Part shown: one piece after another, positions 20,364 through 30,249 of the stretch
Numbering within the stretch: position 1 is the stretch's first letter
How the letters are laid out: each line of letters opens with the position of its first letter
Origin: Deltaproteobacteria bacterium
Lineage (GTDB): Bacteria; Desulfobacterota; Desulfarculia; Adiutricales; Adiutricaceae
NCBI GenBank assembly: GCA_031264185.1
Contig: JAISEL010000094.1
Span: 61,040-125,039 of the forward strand
Direction: 5' to 3'
DNA: 64,000 nucleotides
Notes under the pieces: model-generated
Databases searched by the model: none
What the model was told of the DNA's origin: nothing
The model's input: the letters and a program-made list of their open reading frames with translations, nothing else
Position numbers and translations under genes: made by a program

Positions 20364-21563
20364 ATGGATCCTATTAAAATACTGGATAACGTCTACTGGG
20401 TCGGGGCTGTTGACTACGATATCCGGGATTTCCACGGCTATCTCACCCCCAAAGGCAGCACCTACAACGCCTACCTGGTGGTGGACGACAAGATTACTTT
20501 GATCGACACTGTCCGGCATGGGTTTGAGGAAGAACTTTTAAGCCGGGTAGCCAAGGTGGTCGATCCGGCTAAGATTGACCAGGTTGTCTCCAATCACGCC
20601 GAAATGGACCACTCCGGGGGGCTGCCGGAAATCATGAAAGCCATTGGCCTCAGTAAGCCGGTCTATGCCTCCAAACTGGGAGTTCAGGCTTTAGGCGGCC
20701 AGTTTCAAAACGCCGGCTTAAACCTACAGGCCGTGGGCGCCAGTCTTTCTTTAGGCAAAGAAGAGCTGACCTTCATGGAAACCAGGATGATCCACTGGCC
20801 TGACAGCATGTTCAGCTTTTTGGCCGCCAGAGGCATTTTGTTCTCCCAGGACGGTTTCGGGCTCCATCTGGCCTCAACCCAGCGTTTTGACGACGAACTG
20901 GGCGAAAACGTCTGGGGTCCCCTGGCTTTAAACTACTTTGCCAATATCCTGACCCCCTACACCGCGCCCATCAGTAAAATCCTGGAGACGGTGGTCTCTT
21001 CCGGTTTAGCCGCCAGGATTAAGATCATCTGTCCTGACCACGGTCTTATCTGGCGTAAAGATCCGGGCCGGATCCTGCAGCATTACCAGGAGTGGGTGCA
21101 GCAGAAACCGAAAAACAAAGCCGTCATCGTCTTTGACACTATGTGGCACTCCACCGAGTTCATGGCCCGGGAACTGACTGACTGCCTCCGGGTGGCCGGC
21201 ATTGAAACCAGGTACCAGAGCCTGAAAAACACCCACCGCAGCCAGGTCGTCACTGAATGTTACGAGGCAGCGGCTGTTCTGGTCGGCTCACCGACCATCA
21301 ATAACCAGATGTTTCCGTCTGTGGCCGATTTCTTAAACTACGCCCGGGGCCTGAAGTTTAAAAACAAAATCGGCGGGGCTTTCGGTTCTTACGGCTGGAG
21401 CGGCGAAGCTCCCAAACAGGTTCAGGCCGAACTGGCCGCCATGGGCTACCAGCTTCCGGCTCCGGAAGTCCGTTTCAAGTGGGTGCCTTTAGAAAAAGAT
21501 CTTGACGGGGTCCGGCAGCTGGGTAAAACCGTAGCCGAGGCGGTTAAAAAAGCGGTCGCCTGA
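20364..21563 (+). CDS. FprA-type flavodiiron protein (rubredoxin:oxygen oxidoreductase)
   Basis: 399 residues from the ATG at 20364 (GAGG upstream); the reading from 20343 is an overextension. The metallo-beta-lactamase domain spans about 1-250 with the di-iron motif NHAEMDHSGG. The flavodoxin domain starts near 252 (VIVFDTMWHSTEFMA; FMN phosphate loop) and ends near 395 with GGAFGSYGWSGEAPKQ. Such enzymes reduce O2 to water (or NO to N2O) with electrons from rubredoxin. The neighbouring rubredoxin and ferritin-like genes form an oxygen-protection cluster typical of strict anaerobes. Confidence 0.93.
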   Translation: MDPIKILDNVYWVGAVDYDIRDFHGYLTPKGSTYNAYLVVDDKITLIDTVRHGFEEELLSRVAKVVDPAKIDQVVSNHAEMDHSGGLPEIMKAIGLSKPVYASKLGVQALGGQFQNAGLNLQAVGASLSLGKEELTFMETRMIHWPDSMFSFLAARGILFSQDGFGLHLASTQRFDDELGENVWGPLALNYFANILTPYTAPISKILETVVSSGLAARIKIICPDHGLIWRKDPGRILQHYQEWVQQKPKNKAVIVFDTMWHSTEFMARELTDCLRVAGIETRYQSLKNTHRSQVVTECYEAAAVLVGSPTINNQMFPSVADFLNYARGLKFKNKIGGAFGSYGWSGEAPKQVQAELAAMGYQLPAPEVRFKWVPLEKDLDGVRQLGKTVAEAVKKAVA

Positions 21564-21574
21564 TTTAACTGTAA

Positions 21575-22072
21575 ATGGTCAAAAAAACACCCCAGAAAAC
21601 GAACGCCGCCCGGTGTCTTGATAAACTGGGCCTGCCTTACGAACTTGTCTCCTATACGCCCGGTCCGGCTCTTTCGGCCGCCGAGGCGGCGGATTTTCTG
21701 GGCCTGCCTTATGCCGCAGTCTTTAAGACCATTTTGCTCAGGGGAGAGCCGGAAGGGTTAATGGAAGCCTGTATCCCGGCTGACGCGGAACTGGACTTAA
21801 AAGCTCTGGCGGCCGTTTCGGGCAATAAAAGAGCGGCCTTAGTCCCCTTAAAAGAACTGACTCCCCTGACCGGCTACCTGCGGGGCGGCTGCTCGCCCAT
21901 TGGGGGACTTAAAAACTATCCGGTCTATGTGGACAGAGGTATAGTTAATTGCGACAAAATACTGATCAACGCAGGCTCAAGGGGGCTTATGCTTTCAGTC
22001 AAGCCCTCTGATCTTTTAAAAGCCACCGGCGGGATTTTGGCCGGCCTGACCAGAGCGGGACGGATTAAATGA
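21575..22072 (+). CDS. ybaK: YbaK/EbsC-type aminoacyl-tRNA deacylase
   Basis: 165 residues. The YbaK fold is seen in GPALSAAEAADFLGLPYAAVFKTILL, in the loop CIPADAELDLKALAAVSGNKRAALV, and in GYLRGGCSPIGGLKNYPVYVD. The conserved Lys after VF and the GCSP-GG motif match the Cys-tRNA(Pro) deacylase subgroup, which removes mischarged cysteine from tRNA(Pro). It starts 12 bases after fprA and ends 18 bases before the winged-helix gene, so all may be cotranscribed. Confidence 0.85.
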   Translation: MVKKTPQKTNAARCLDKLGLPYELVSYTPGPALSAAEAADFLGLPYAAVFKTILLRGEPEGLMEACIPADAELDLKALAAVSGNKRAALVPLKELTPLTGYLRGGCSPIGGLKNYPVYVDRGIVNCDKILINAGSRGLMLSVKPSDLLKATGGILAGLTRAGRIK

Positions 22073-22090
22073 TATGTCAGAGGACACCCT

Positions 22091-22744
22091 ATGACTGAAC
22101 TCAGACCTTTTTGCCTTCTGTATCTCTGGGCTCTGGCTTCTAAAGACCAAAGCCGCGAATGGCTGTCGGCGATGCGTCCGGCGCTTAAACCGGCCGAAAG
22201 GAAGCAGTTAAAAACCATAGGGCTTATTAATGAAGTCAAAGAGTCTAAAATCTCCAAAGCCAAAAAAGTTCATGTTACCAGAATTTATCTGACTGACCGT
22301 GGCTTTGAGTATCTGGCCGGGCATTCGGCCGCTTCTTTAGATACCCGCACCTACGAGGGCACTAAAATATTAGGTCAGTTTTTGGCTCGTCTGGGGCCTT
22401 TTTTAAGAGCCCAAAAAGTAACTTTGCAGGAATTCTTCGGTTCCGCCGAACCTGAGGCCAGAAACTTAACCCCGCCGGAGGTTCTGGACCTGGTTAAAAA
22501 AGAACTGGAGAACTGCCGGGCCCGGAGCCATGATCTGAATCTGGGCCTTAAAATCGCCCAGTTTAAACAGCGGCTGCCTCAGGCGCCGGACCGTCTTCTG
22601 GAAGAGGCCTTAAAGGAACTTCTGAGTCAGGGTTACTTAGATCTATACACTTTAAATGACGATCCGGGGAGTCTGACTGAATCTGACCGGGAGAATGAGA
22701 TTTTAATAGCCGGCCGCCCCCGCCACGTCATCATTTTCAAGTAA
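22091..22744 (+). CDS. Winged-helix protein of unknown function, partner of the downstream double ATPase
   Basis: 217 residues. I do not recognise a named family. The N-terminal region (about 5-85) looks like a winged helix-turn-helix, with helices then the wing VHVTRIYLTDRGFEYLAGH. A second possible winged-helix is at about 150-215 (RLLEEALKELLSQGYLDLYTL). There is no signal peptide or membrane segment. It lies 18 bases after ybaK and 23 bases before the double-ATPase gene, same strand and similar base composition, so the two ATPase-system genes are very likely cotranscribed. A role as DNA-binding or dimerisation adaptor for the ATPase is an inference. Confidence 0.6.
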   Translation: MTELRPFCLLYLWALASKDQSREWLSAMRPALKPAERKQLKTIGLINEVKESKISKAKKVHVTRIYLTDRGFEYLAGHSAASLDTRTYEGTKILGQFLARLGPFLRAQKVTLQEFFGSAEPEARNLTPPEVLDLVKKELENCRARSHDLNLGLKIAQFKQRLPQAPDRLLEEALKELLSQGYLDLYTLNDDPGSLTESDRENEILIAGRPRHVIIFK

Positions 22745-22767
22745 AAACACGTTCTTTGGAGTCGGCC

Positions 22768-25700
22768 ATGGAAATGGAAACCTTCAGACAGGCTGATTTT
22801 GATTCCATCATCTCTTACCGGGAAATCTGGTCCGACAGCATAATTGATATCCCTGAAATCCACAGTCAGGAGCGCCGGATTTTTGCCATAGAGCTTGAAA
22901 AAATCTTAAACTCTCCTGACCAGAAATCGCCCATGGGGCTCCGTTTCACCGGAGTCAGCGGCTCGGGCAAGACTCACCTTTTGGGGACCTTCCGGCGGAT
23001 GGCGGAAGAGACGGGGGCGTTTTTCATCTATGTCGATCTGACCAGCGCCGTAGATTTCTGGTCCAAAGTCAGGGACGACGCCTTAAACTCCCTGCTGGAA
23101 CCGGATCGGAACAATGTTAAACGGGCCGTCAGACTCATAGGCCGGGTCTTAGAGGCCGCCCGAATTGACAAAGCCAAAGCGCCGGCAGCTACTTTTGTCA
23201 AGTTCAAGCCTCAGCACCTGGCAAAAAATGTCGACACAGTCTTAACGCAATTAGACAAAAACCACCCTGTTGAAACGGTCAAATACAGGGATTTAATCAG
23301 AGCCTTTTTTTTCTTCGCCGCTTCTAATCCCAATACGGCTGTTATCGGCCATAACTGGTTTTTAGGCCATCACAGCTATTCTAAAAATGACCAATACGGC
23401 TTCCAAACCCAGGAGCCGCAGCCACAGCATTGTCTGGAAGGCCTGACCTGGCTCATGGGCCTGGAAGGCGGGGCCACCGTCATCGTTATCGATCAAATGG
23501 ACAATCTGTTTAACCAGCATGCCTTAAGCCAGATAAACCCTCAGGCGGCCATGGACAATTTTGCCTGGGAACTCGCCAGTTTAACCGGCCGTTCCCACCG
23601 CTGTTTAGCAGTTGTCTCGTGCATCTACGCCACTTTACAGAAAATGGAGTCTCAGGTCCAACCTGCGGCCCTGGCCAGATACCGTACCATCTCCAACCTA
23701 TCCTCAATTTCCAAAAGAGATGTCATTGAGTCTTTAATTGCCGGCCGGATGCGTCCGGCTTTCGAAAAGACCGGTTTCAGGCCGCCCTACCCCAGCTGGC
23801 CATTTGATCATAATTTCATTAAATCCAAGATCGGAGCCACCCCCAGGGAAATTCTATTCGACTGCTGCAATTATCAGCAGCAGTGCCTTCTGGCCGGCAG
23901 ATTTCAGCCCTGCCCCGGGTCCGTAATCCGTCAGCCGGACTCCCCCTCTCCGGCTGCCAGAACTGACCCGGCTCTGAAAAATATCTTCAAAGAAATTAAA
24001 GATTATTACTGGGAGCGCTTTAATTCGGCTGACCCCGAAGAATGGCGCGTTCCGCCGGCCGAAGAACCCAAATGGGGTGAGGCCATTATGGCCTTTGCCA
24101 GATGCTTCTGCCAGGAAAACATACCGCTCCTGCCGCCCGATACTGCTCTTCAAATTATCGTGCCTACCCAGAAAGCCAAAAAAAATCAAAACCCGGCCCT
24201 GCACGCCTACTTAAACTACAATTACTGCCGGGCTCAGGGTACGGATCGGTTTTTAGGCATCAGAGCTCTTTTGAGGACTCATCACTCGGCAATTATCAAC
24301 TGCCTGTCCCAGGCCATGACAGGGACCGGAATCAGCCCCACTTACCCCAACCGCCGTCTGGCTATAATACGCTATGATACAGTCTTTACCGGAGCCAAGA
24401 CCAATGAATTAGTCCGGCTATTTAACCACAGCAGCGGACTTTGGAAACAGCCCGAGGAGATGACCATCCGCCATCTGGAGGCTTTACTGGCCGTTACTCA
24501 AAAATTTCCAGCCCCCAGCTGGCTTCACTGGGCCAAAGAAACCAAGCCCACCAACTCAATCCCTTTTTTAAAAAACGAACTGGCCTGGCTCCTTAATGAC
24601 GATTCAGAGGCCGCTGCCGGAGGCTCCCCGGCGGCTTCTCAGAATCCGGATCCGAAAAATCCATCCGGCGGTCCGGCTTCTCCCCCTGAGTCCGAATCAG
24701 GACCTGACGGGGCCGGCTGCGCTCCCGCCCCTGAGCCTGCTTCCGCCCAGCCAGTAACATTGTCCCGGGCCGGAGTTTTCATCGGCCGCACAGATTCTGT
24801 CTATCACTCCGAAAGCTTCTGTCTGGATCAGAATGAACTGGTCAAACATACGATTATTTTCGGAGCCTCAGGCTGCGGCAAAACCGTCCTCCTCCGCCGT
24901 CTGGTGGAAGAGGCCGCCCTTTCGGGCATACCGTCTCTGGTCATTGACATTGGCAATGATTTAGTCCGCTTAGGCCAACAATGGCCCGATGATCGTCCGG
25001 AAATGACCAAAGGAGGTACGGCCTGGGACCAGGAAGACGCCAGGAAGGCTGCGGACTATTTTTCCAGGGTTGCCGTTCGCATCTTAACTCCGGGCCTAAA
25101 CCGGGGCCGGCCTTTTACCATGACCTGCCTGCCGGACTTGACCCCGGAAGACGGCGATGACGATCTTGATCCGGAAATATCTCTGATTTCCGATTCCCTG
25201 GCCGCTTCATTGCAACTGTCCTCCAAAGATGGCGTCAAACAAGCCATATTAAAATCAGCCGTATCTTCGGTGTACCAAGCCGGGCCCAATAGTTTTGATC
25301 ATCTCATTGAAATCCTGGAAAATCCGCCTCCTGATATTGTCTCTCTTGCCGGCCAGTCTCAGCGAAAAATTCAGGATCTGGCCAGCAGTCTAAGAGCTTT
25401 AATAGTCAATAACGTTCTTTTCAAACCAGGACCTGTGACCTCAATTGACCGGCTCATGGCTCCTGCGGCCAAAACCGCCGTGACTGTCTTTAATCTTTCC
25501 AGCCTTGGCGGGATTGCCACCCAGCAAACCTTTGTCGGACAGCTTTTAGCCGCCATTTTTGCCTGGGCCAAGAAAAACCCCCAAAACTGTTTAAGCGGAT
25601 TAATCGTCATTGACGAGGCCAAAGACTTTGCCCCATCCTTGAGTTCCCCGCCTTCCAAACCGGCTTTTATCAGACTGGCCAGCCAGTTCCGGAAATACGG

Positions 25701-25992
25701 CTTTGGCCTGGTTCTGGCCACCCAGGAACCCAGAAGCGTGGATAACCAGATCACCGGCAACTGCTCCACCCAAATTTTCGGCCATCAAAAAGCCCCTGCC
25801 TCCATAAACAATTCCGATAAACTGCTTGGCCTGCCGGGAGCTGTGGGCGGCCTTAGTCAGGGCCGGTTTTACGTTAAAAGCGGTTCCTTAAAGCCGGTTA
25901 AAATCAAGGCTTCCCTTTCTCTTTCCGCCCATATCGGGGCGGCCGGACAGGACGAAATAATTGATTTGGCTAAAAAATCTGAACCCCTGTAG
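22768..25992 (+). CDS. Large double-ATPase: N-terminal AAA module plus C-terminal HerA/FtsK-like module
   Basis: 1074 residues from the ATG at 22768 (GGAG 8 bases upstream). The N-terminal P-loop is GVSGSGKTHLLGTF (about 50-65), with a Walker-B-like ATVIVIDQMDNLF near 235 and a sensor-like stretch AVVSCIYATL. A Pro/Ser/Gly-rich linker sits at about 610-665. The C-terminal module has FGASGCGKTVLLRRL (about 695), SLVIDIGNDLVRLGQQWP, RILTPGLNRG, the Walker B GLIVIDEAKDFAPS near 950, and an ATQEPRSVDNQITGN-C segment, all as in HerA/VirB4/FtsK-type motor proteins. No nuclease motif is evident. It sits among housekeeping genes. A DNA translocase or processing role is an inference; the biological function is unknown to me. 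Confidence 0.75.
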   Translation: MEMETFRQADFDSIISYREIWSDSIIDIPEIHSQERRIFAIELEKILNSPDQKSPMGLRFTGVSGSGKTHLLGTFRRMAEETGAFFIYVDLTSAVDFWSKVRDDALNSLLEPDRNNVKRAVRLIGRVLEAARIDKAKAPAATFVKFKPQHLAKNVDTVLTQLDKNHPVETVKYRDLIRAFFFFAASNPNTAVIGHNWFLGHHSYSKNDQYGFQTQEPQPQHCLEGLTWLMGLEGGATVIVIDQMDNLFNQHALSQINPQAAMDNFAWELASLTGRSHRCLAVVSCIYATLQKMESQVQPAALARYRTISNLSSISKRDVIESLIAGRMRPAFEKTGFRPPYPSWPFDHNFIKSKIGATPREILFDCCNYQQQCLLAGRFQPCPGSVIRQPDSPSPAARTDPALKNIFKEIKDYYWERFNSADPEEWRVPPAEEPKWGEAIMAFARCFCQENIPLLPPDTALQIIVPTQKAKKNQNPALHAYLNYNYCRAQGTDRFLGIRALLRTHHSAIINCLSQAMTGTGISPTYPNRRLAIIRYDTVFTGAKTNELVRLFNHSSGLWKQPEEMTIRHLEALLAVTQKFPAPSWLHWAKETKPTNSIPFLKNELAWLLNDDSEAAAGGSPAASQNPDPKNPSGGPASPPESESGPDGAGCAPAPEPASAQPVTLSRAGVFIGRTDSVYHSESFCLDQNELVKHTIIFGASGCGKTVLLRRLVEEAALSGIPSLVIDIGNDLVRLGQQWPDDRPEMTKGGTAWDQEDARKAADYFSRVAVRILTPGLNRGRPFTMTCLPDLTPEDGDDDLDPEISLISDSLAASLQLSSKDGVKQAILKSAVSSVYQAGPNSFDHLIEILENPPPDIVSLAGQSQRKIQDLASSLRALIVNNVLFKPGPVTSIDRLMAPAAKTAVTVFNLSSLGGIATQQTFVGQLLAAIFAWAKKNPQNCLSGLIVIDEAKDFAPSLSSPPSKPAFIRLASQFRKYGFGLVLATQEPRSVDNQITGNCSTQIFGHQKAPASINNSDKLLGLPGAVGGLSQGRFYVKSGSLKPVKIKASLSLSAHIGAAGQDEIIDLAKKSEPL

Positions 25993-26275
25993 GCTAATGA
26001 TTAACTAAGGATTGACGATTAGCGGATTAACTGCGGATTGTAAATTTGGATCACCGAAAGTATCCAACTGGCGAAAAGGCCACTGATGAGGAGGTGAACC
26101 ATATCAATATTGCGACTGCAAAGTTTCATGGTGAATTGAATTATTCAATTCATCCTTTATTTATTAAGCTGTACAACAAATTTTTTAATATGCCAGTAAC
26201 CTCTGGAGACGGCCGAGGTGGCTAAAATAAGTCTGCAGCTTCCTCCAGACAGCTCGGAGGGCCAGTTACGGAGAT

Positions 26276-26365
26276 ATTGCCCCGGCGGATAATTTTGATA
26301 CAAACAAATCATCATAAGGTAAAATCAATGAAGAAATAGATTATCATAATTTTCCGCCGGATTAA
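26276..26365 (+). repeat. Family A inverted-repeat element, copy 2
   Basis: 90 bases, same orientation as copy 1, with ends ATTGCCCCGGCGGAT and CCGCCGGATTAAT. It differs from the others mainly in its right end. It lies about 120 bases upstream of the intact AAA/PD-(D/E)XK gene. The internal TTGATA and TAAAAT are 19 bases apart and could act as a weak outward promoter; this is speculative. Confidence 0.8.
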
Positions 26366-26483
26366 TAACTTCGTCGGATGAAGCTCACAGAGCATGTTAA
26401 TACGCCGGTTAATACGCAGATATGCCAGACAGGGCACTATTTCCCCTAAAACCCCTTAGGCTGGAAGTTAAGAGGTGACTACG

Positions 26484-28241
26484 TTGAGTGATATAAAAAA
26501 GATGCCTATCGGAAGCGCCGATTTTGAGGCAATTCGCTGCGGCAACTATTTTTACGCCGACAAGACCGAACTTCTGCACCAATTGGTCGTAGACGATATT
26601 ACACCTTATTTTCTTTCCCGGCCCCGCCGGTTCGGCAAATCCCTCCTGGTGAGCACCTTAGAGGCTATTTTAAAAGGCCGGCGGGAGCTTTTCGAGGGAC
26701 TTTGGATCCATGACCATTCGGATTATGATTGGACGCCCAACCCGGTAATTTATCTGAGTCTGAACTCGGTAGCCACGGACAGCGTCGCCACCGTCCAGTC
26801 AGCTTTGCTCACGAAATTAAAAAATATCGCCAAAAGAGAAAACCTGGAGCCAAATGGCGAAACACCGACCGAATTTTTCGAATCGCTGTTCGAAGACCTT
26901 CATGGAAAATACGGCCGGAAAATCGCGGTTCTTATCGACGAGTACGATGCCCCTATTCTGTCAAAACTCACTGAGACTGATCTGGCCGAGAAAATTCGAG
27001 AAACCCTGGGAGCATTCTATGGTGTCCTGAAATCCGCTGAAAAGTGGCGCGGTTTTACCTTCATAACCGGGGTGACCAAATTTGCCCAAGCCTCCATTTT
27101 TTCCGCCCTCAATAACCTGGAAGATTTAACTCTTAATAAGAAATACGGCAGTCTCTGCGGATTTACCATCACGGAATTCGATACTTTGTTTGGAATTTTC
27201 GGGGCACAAGCTCTGGACGAAATTCGGTCCGACGGTTACCTGCCCCAAGAGGCCTCCCTGGACGACTTGAGAACCAAAATCTTTGAATGGTACGACGGTT
27301 ACTCCTGGGACGGGAAAACCGAAATTCTCAATCCCTGGTCAACGCTAAAGTTTTTTTCCAACTTGGACTTTGATGATTACTGGTTCAAATCCGGTACTCC
27401 CACTTTTCTGGACAAATTCGTCAGAAATAACTACCTGACGATATCCGCTTTCAAAAATGATTCCTTCATCACTGACTCAATGAATGCCGTGGATATTAGA
27501 GAATTTGAGACAAAAGCTTTGTTGTTTCAAGCCGGATATCTGACTGTGAAACAGGTCAATAAAAGGGTAAAGCCAAATGAATATTATTTGGGCTATCCAA
27601 ACCTGGAAATTGAAGCAGCCATAGCAAAAATCTTCTTTTCGCTTAATAAGGACCCTTTTGAGGAGACTTTACTCAAAAGACGTCAGGCCAAAGCGGCCCT
27701 GAAGTTTCTGATCGCCGGAGATGCCTCAAAGTTCCAGGCCGCTTTTGAAAGTTTTCTCAGTGACATTAGTTATCATCTGCACCTGCCTTATGAGGCCTTC
27801 TATCAAACAGTTTTTCAATTAGCCTTAGATCTGGCCGGCCAGATTTATGATTCCGAAGGCTCGGTCGGCAATGGCCGATACGACCTCCATTTCAGGGCTT
27901 CGACCGGTGACGATTACGTCATTGAACTAAAACACGTTTCAGCGCCGGAAGATGGCCCCGCAGCCGGCAGAGACGCTTCTCCGGCTGGTGCGGATAAACC
28001 TAAGGCAAAGCCTAAAGCCAAAAATCCCCTTCAGGGCCTCAAGACACTTAAAGCTAAAATGAACAAGGCAGCCCAAACAGCTGTGGCCCAGATAGATTTG
28101 AACAGATACGTCCAAAAATTCCAGGGAGGCGGCAATACAATCTATAAAGCGGCTTTAATTATCGGCGGCCGTTCCAACGTGCTATTCGTTTTGGAAGAGG
28201 CTCAAAACTGGTCTGCGGAAAACTTAGACGGTGATTTCTAA
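26484..28241 (+). CDS. AAA-ATPase / PD-(D/E)XK nuclease family protein (intact)
   Basis: 585 residues from the TTG at 26484, preceded by AAGAGGTGA with good spacing; a GTG at 26475 overlaps that site. Motifs are YADKTELLHQL, the Walker A variant RPRRFGKS near 47-54, IAVLIDEYDAPIL near 150, and ITGVTKFAQASIFSALNNL. The C-terminal nuclease-like part is at about 430-585, with YDLHF and VIELKH as the acidic residue and E-x-K of the PD-(D/E)XK core. A Lys/Ala/Pro insertion (about 500-515) separates the core elements. It is a paralogue of the broken gene at 89-1879 with the same layout. The family is widespread and often multicopy in gut anaerobes; its biological role is unknown. Confidence 0.85.
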   Translation: MSDIKKMPIGSADFEAIRCGNYFYADKTELLHQLVVDDITPYFLSRPRRFGKSLLVSTLEAILKGRRELFEGLWIHDHSDYDWTPNPVIYLSLNSVATDSVATVQSALLTKLKNIAKRENLEPNGETPTEFFESLFEDLHGKYGRKIAVLIDEYDAPILSKLTETDLAEKIRETLGAFYGVLKSAEKWRGFTFITGVTKFAQASIFSALNNLEDLTLNKKYGSLCGFTITEFDTLFGIFGAQALDEIRSDGYLPQEASLDDLRTKIFEWYDGYSWDGKTEILNPWSTLKFFSNLDFDDYWFKSGTPTFLDKFVRNNYLTISAFKNDSFITDSMNAVDIREFETKALLFQAGYLTVKQVNKRVKPNEYYLGYPNLEIEAAIAKIFFSLNKDPFEETLLKRRQAKAALKFLIAGDASKFQAAFESFLSDISYHLHLPYEAFYQTVFQLALDLAGQIYDSEGSVGNGRYDLHFRASTGDDYVIELKHVSAPEDGPAAGRDASPAGADKPKAKPKAKNPLQGLKTLKAKMNKAAQTAVAQIDLNRYVQKFQGGGNTIYKAALIIGGRSNVLFVLEEAQNWSAENLDGDF

Positions 28242-28856
28242 AACGGCCTAAAATTAAGAAGGTCCGCCTGACAGCTACTGGAGCACAGGGCTTGGCCCGA
28301 AGCTCTCCCGGCCGGCTGCTCCTGCCTATTGGCTTTTAAACCTCAGCTGTCTATTCTTTCTTTCCGAAAGCATCGTGATTTTCACCTGCTGTTCCAATTT
28401 TCCGGAATTTTTGGTCCTCTGGGCCGGAAATCGGGGCATCGCCAGCCAACCTTTTTTGGAGGCTTATTATAATCCCAGCCGGACGGGCAGGGCAATTCCC
28501 AGCGGCCCCTGTCCGGCCTGTTTAGACCGGCGGGAGCCTGACCTGACATGTCGGCTGGGTTATGGGCGGATAAGCCTAAAACCTCTTCAGAGGCCGCCTC
28601 TGCGACCGTTAACAATCACTTTAAAGATTATTCCGGCCTAAAAAATCAGCCCGTGCGCTGCCCTCTGAGGCGCTGAGGTTCAAAGTTGGCCTTTTCGGGG
28701 CATTTCCTGTAAAATGCCGGATTTGTTGCCTTAACCCTTAAGGCGTACTTCATCTGTTCACTCCACCGGCCTTTTGGCCTGATAGTCTTTGAGCCCAGTT
28801 CTTTATTTTTTGATCTCTATTAATTGTGATTTTGTCACTATCTCATATTACATACT
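28242..28856. other. Intergenic region upstream of the MFS gene
   Basis: About 615 bases. Overlapping open stretches on both strands (28375-28641) lack ribosome sites and motifs. No supported feature; the promoter of the MFS gene must lie at its right end. Confidence 0.4.
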
Positions 28857-30077
28857 ATGGCCACCCCTTCAAATCAGCCGTCGGAAACCCTGTGGACTTT
28901 ACCGTTTAAGGTTCTGGCAATTTTAAACGTCTTTATCTTTTTAGGGTTTGACACACTGCTGCCGACTCTAACTTTATATCTGGAGAGCCACGGCCACTCC
29001 AGGGATACTATCGGCCAGATCTTCAGCGTTTTTATAATTTCAGCTATCATGATGCGCACTCTGGCTCCCCGTCTGGTGGACAGTTTCAGGCCGCTGTTAC
29101 TGATTCGTTCAGGGCTTTTTGTCTGCGCCCTGAGTGTGGTGGGATACTTTTGGGCTAAAACCGCCTTAACCGCTTCTATGGCCCGGTTTTTCCACGGTTT
29201 AGGTTTCGGTCTGACCTCCACTTTAGTCACGGCCGTAGCCGCCCAGATTATTCCGGCCAAAAGGATGGCTCAGGGTTTTGGATTTTTGGGTCTGGGAGTC
29301 ATTCTGACTCTGGCCGCCGGTCCTTCTATAGGCATCTGGCTGAAAAACAATCTGGGCTATCTGCCTTTATTTCTGACGGTCGGCGGCTTTTATGTCCTGG
29401 GGCTTATCTGGACTTTAAAATTGCCGGATATCAGCCTGCCCAGACCGGCCGACGGCCGGAGACCCAGGCCGGTAATTATCTCGTTTGAAGCTTTGGTGCC
29501 CTCTATTATGATGTTCCTGACGGGCCTGACCGTCAGCTCGTCGGTCGTCTACATGGCCCTTTACTGTAAGGAAATCGGTCTGCCGTACAGCGGTCATTTT
29601 TTCGGCTTTTCCACGGTCGGTATCATCATAACCAGGATTTTTTCGGGTAACTTACAAGACCGTTTCGGGCACCGGGTCGTTATCGCGCCGGCCATAGGCC
29701 TTCTGTTTACCGCTATTATACTAATCACCCAGTTCCGGAGTTTAGGAGGCGTTTTCTTAGCCTCAGTCCTGTGGGGTCTGGGCACAGGGACGGTTTTTCC
29801 CTGTCTTCAGGCTCTGACTTTCACCTCTGTCAGAGCGGAACACCGGACGGCGGCGGCCTCGTCTCTTTTTAACTCCTTAGATTTAGGTTTCGGAGCCGGT
29901 TCAGTCGTTTTCGGCCTGATCGCCGAACAGGCCAATACTTACGCGGCTGTTTACTGGGCCGCCTCAATAGGTGTTCTCATTTATCTGGGCTTTTACCTGT
30001 TTTACTATCTGGTCCTGCACCCCCAGACCGGCTCAGTTAAAGCTGAAGCTGAAACTGCTCTTAAAAAGACTGATTAA
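28857..30077 (+). CDS. Major facilitator superfamily transporter
   Basis: 406 residues with about 12 hydrophobic segments in two halves. A charged cytoplasmic loop lies near residue 197-210 (RPADGRRPRP), and the segment GNLQDRFGHRVVIAP near 262-276 is the half-2 version of the MFS loop 2-3 motif. The Gly-rich helix GFGFLGLGVILTLAAGPSIG is typical of drug/sugar efflux members. The substrate is unknown. No good ribosome site precedes the ATG, which is supported mainly by the start of the first helix region. It stands alone on the strand, 172 bases upstream of the flavoredoxin gene. Confidence 0.85.
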   Translation: MATPSNQPSETLWTLPFKVLAILNVFIFLGFDTLLPTLTLYLESHGHSRDTIGQIFSVFIISAIMMRTLAPRLVDSFRPLLLIRSGLFVCALSVVGYFWAKTALTASMARFFHGLGFGLTSTLVTAVAAQIIPAKRMAQGFGFLGLGVILTLAAGPSIGIWLKNNLGYLPLFLTVGGFYVLGLIWTLKLPDISLPRPADGRRPRPVIISFEALVPSIMMFLTGLTVSSSVVYMALYCKEIGLPYSGHFFGFSTVGIIITRIFSGNLQDRFGHRVVIAPAIGLLFTAIILITQFRSLGGVFLASVLWGLGTGTVFPCLQALTFTSVRAEHRTAAASSLFNSLDLGFGAGSVVFGLIAEQANTYAAVYWAASIGVLIYLGFYLFYYLVLHPQTGSVKAEAETALKKTD

Positions 30078-30249
30078 CCGGCCAGGACTTGACAGGCCTT
30101 TTTTAAGCTGTTAACTTGGCTTCAGACTGATTCATGTATATACATAAAAAACCTCGTCTTTCAGAGCCGCTTTCGGATGACTGGGCCCGGTCTTCGAAGA
30201 GCAGGTTTTTAGCTGCCGTTCCCGGCCATTTCACTTAAGGATTTTACTG

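Noticed and set aside
28375..28641. Open frame of 88 residues before the MFS gene, with a shadow on the other strand.
   Set aside because: Cys/Arg/Pro composition looks like GC-rich noise, with no ribosome site or relatives recognised.
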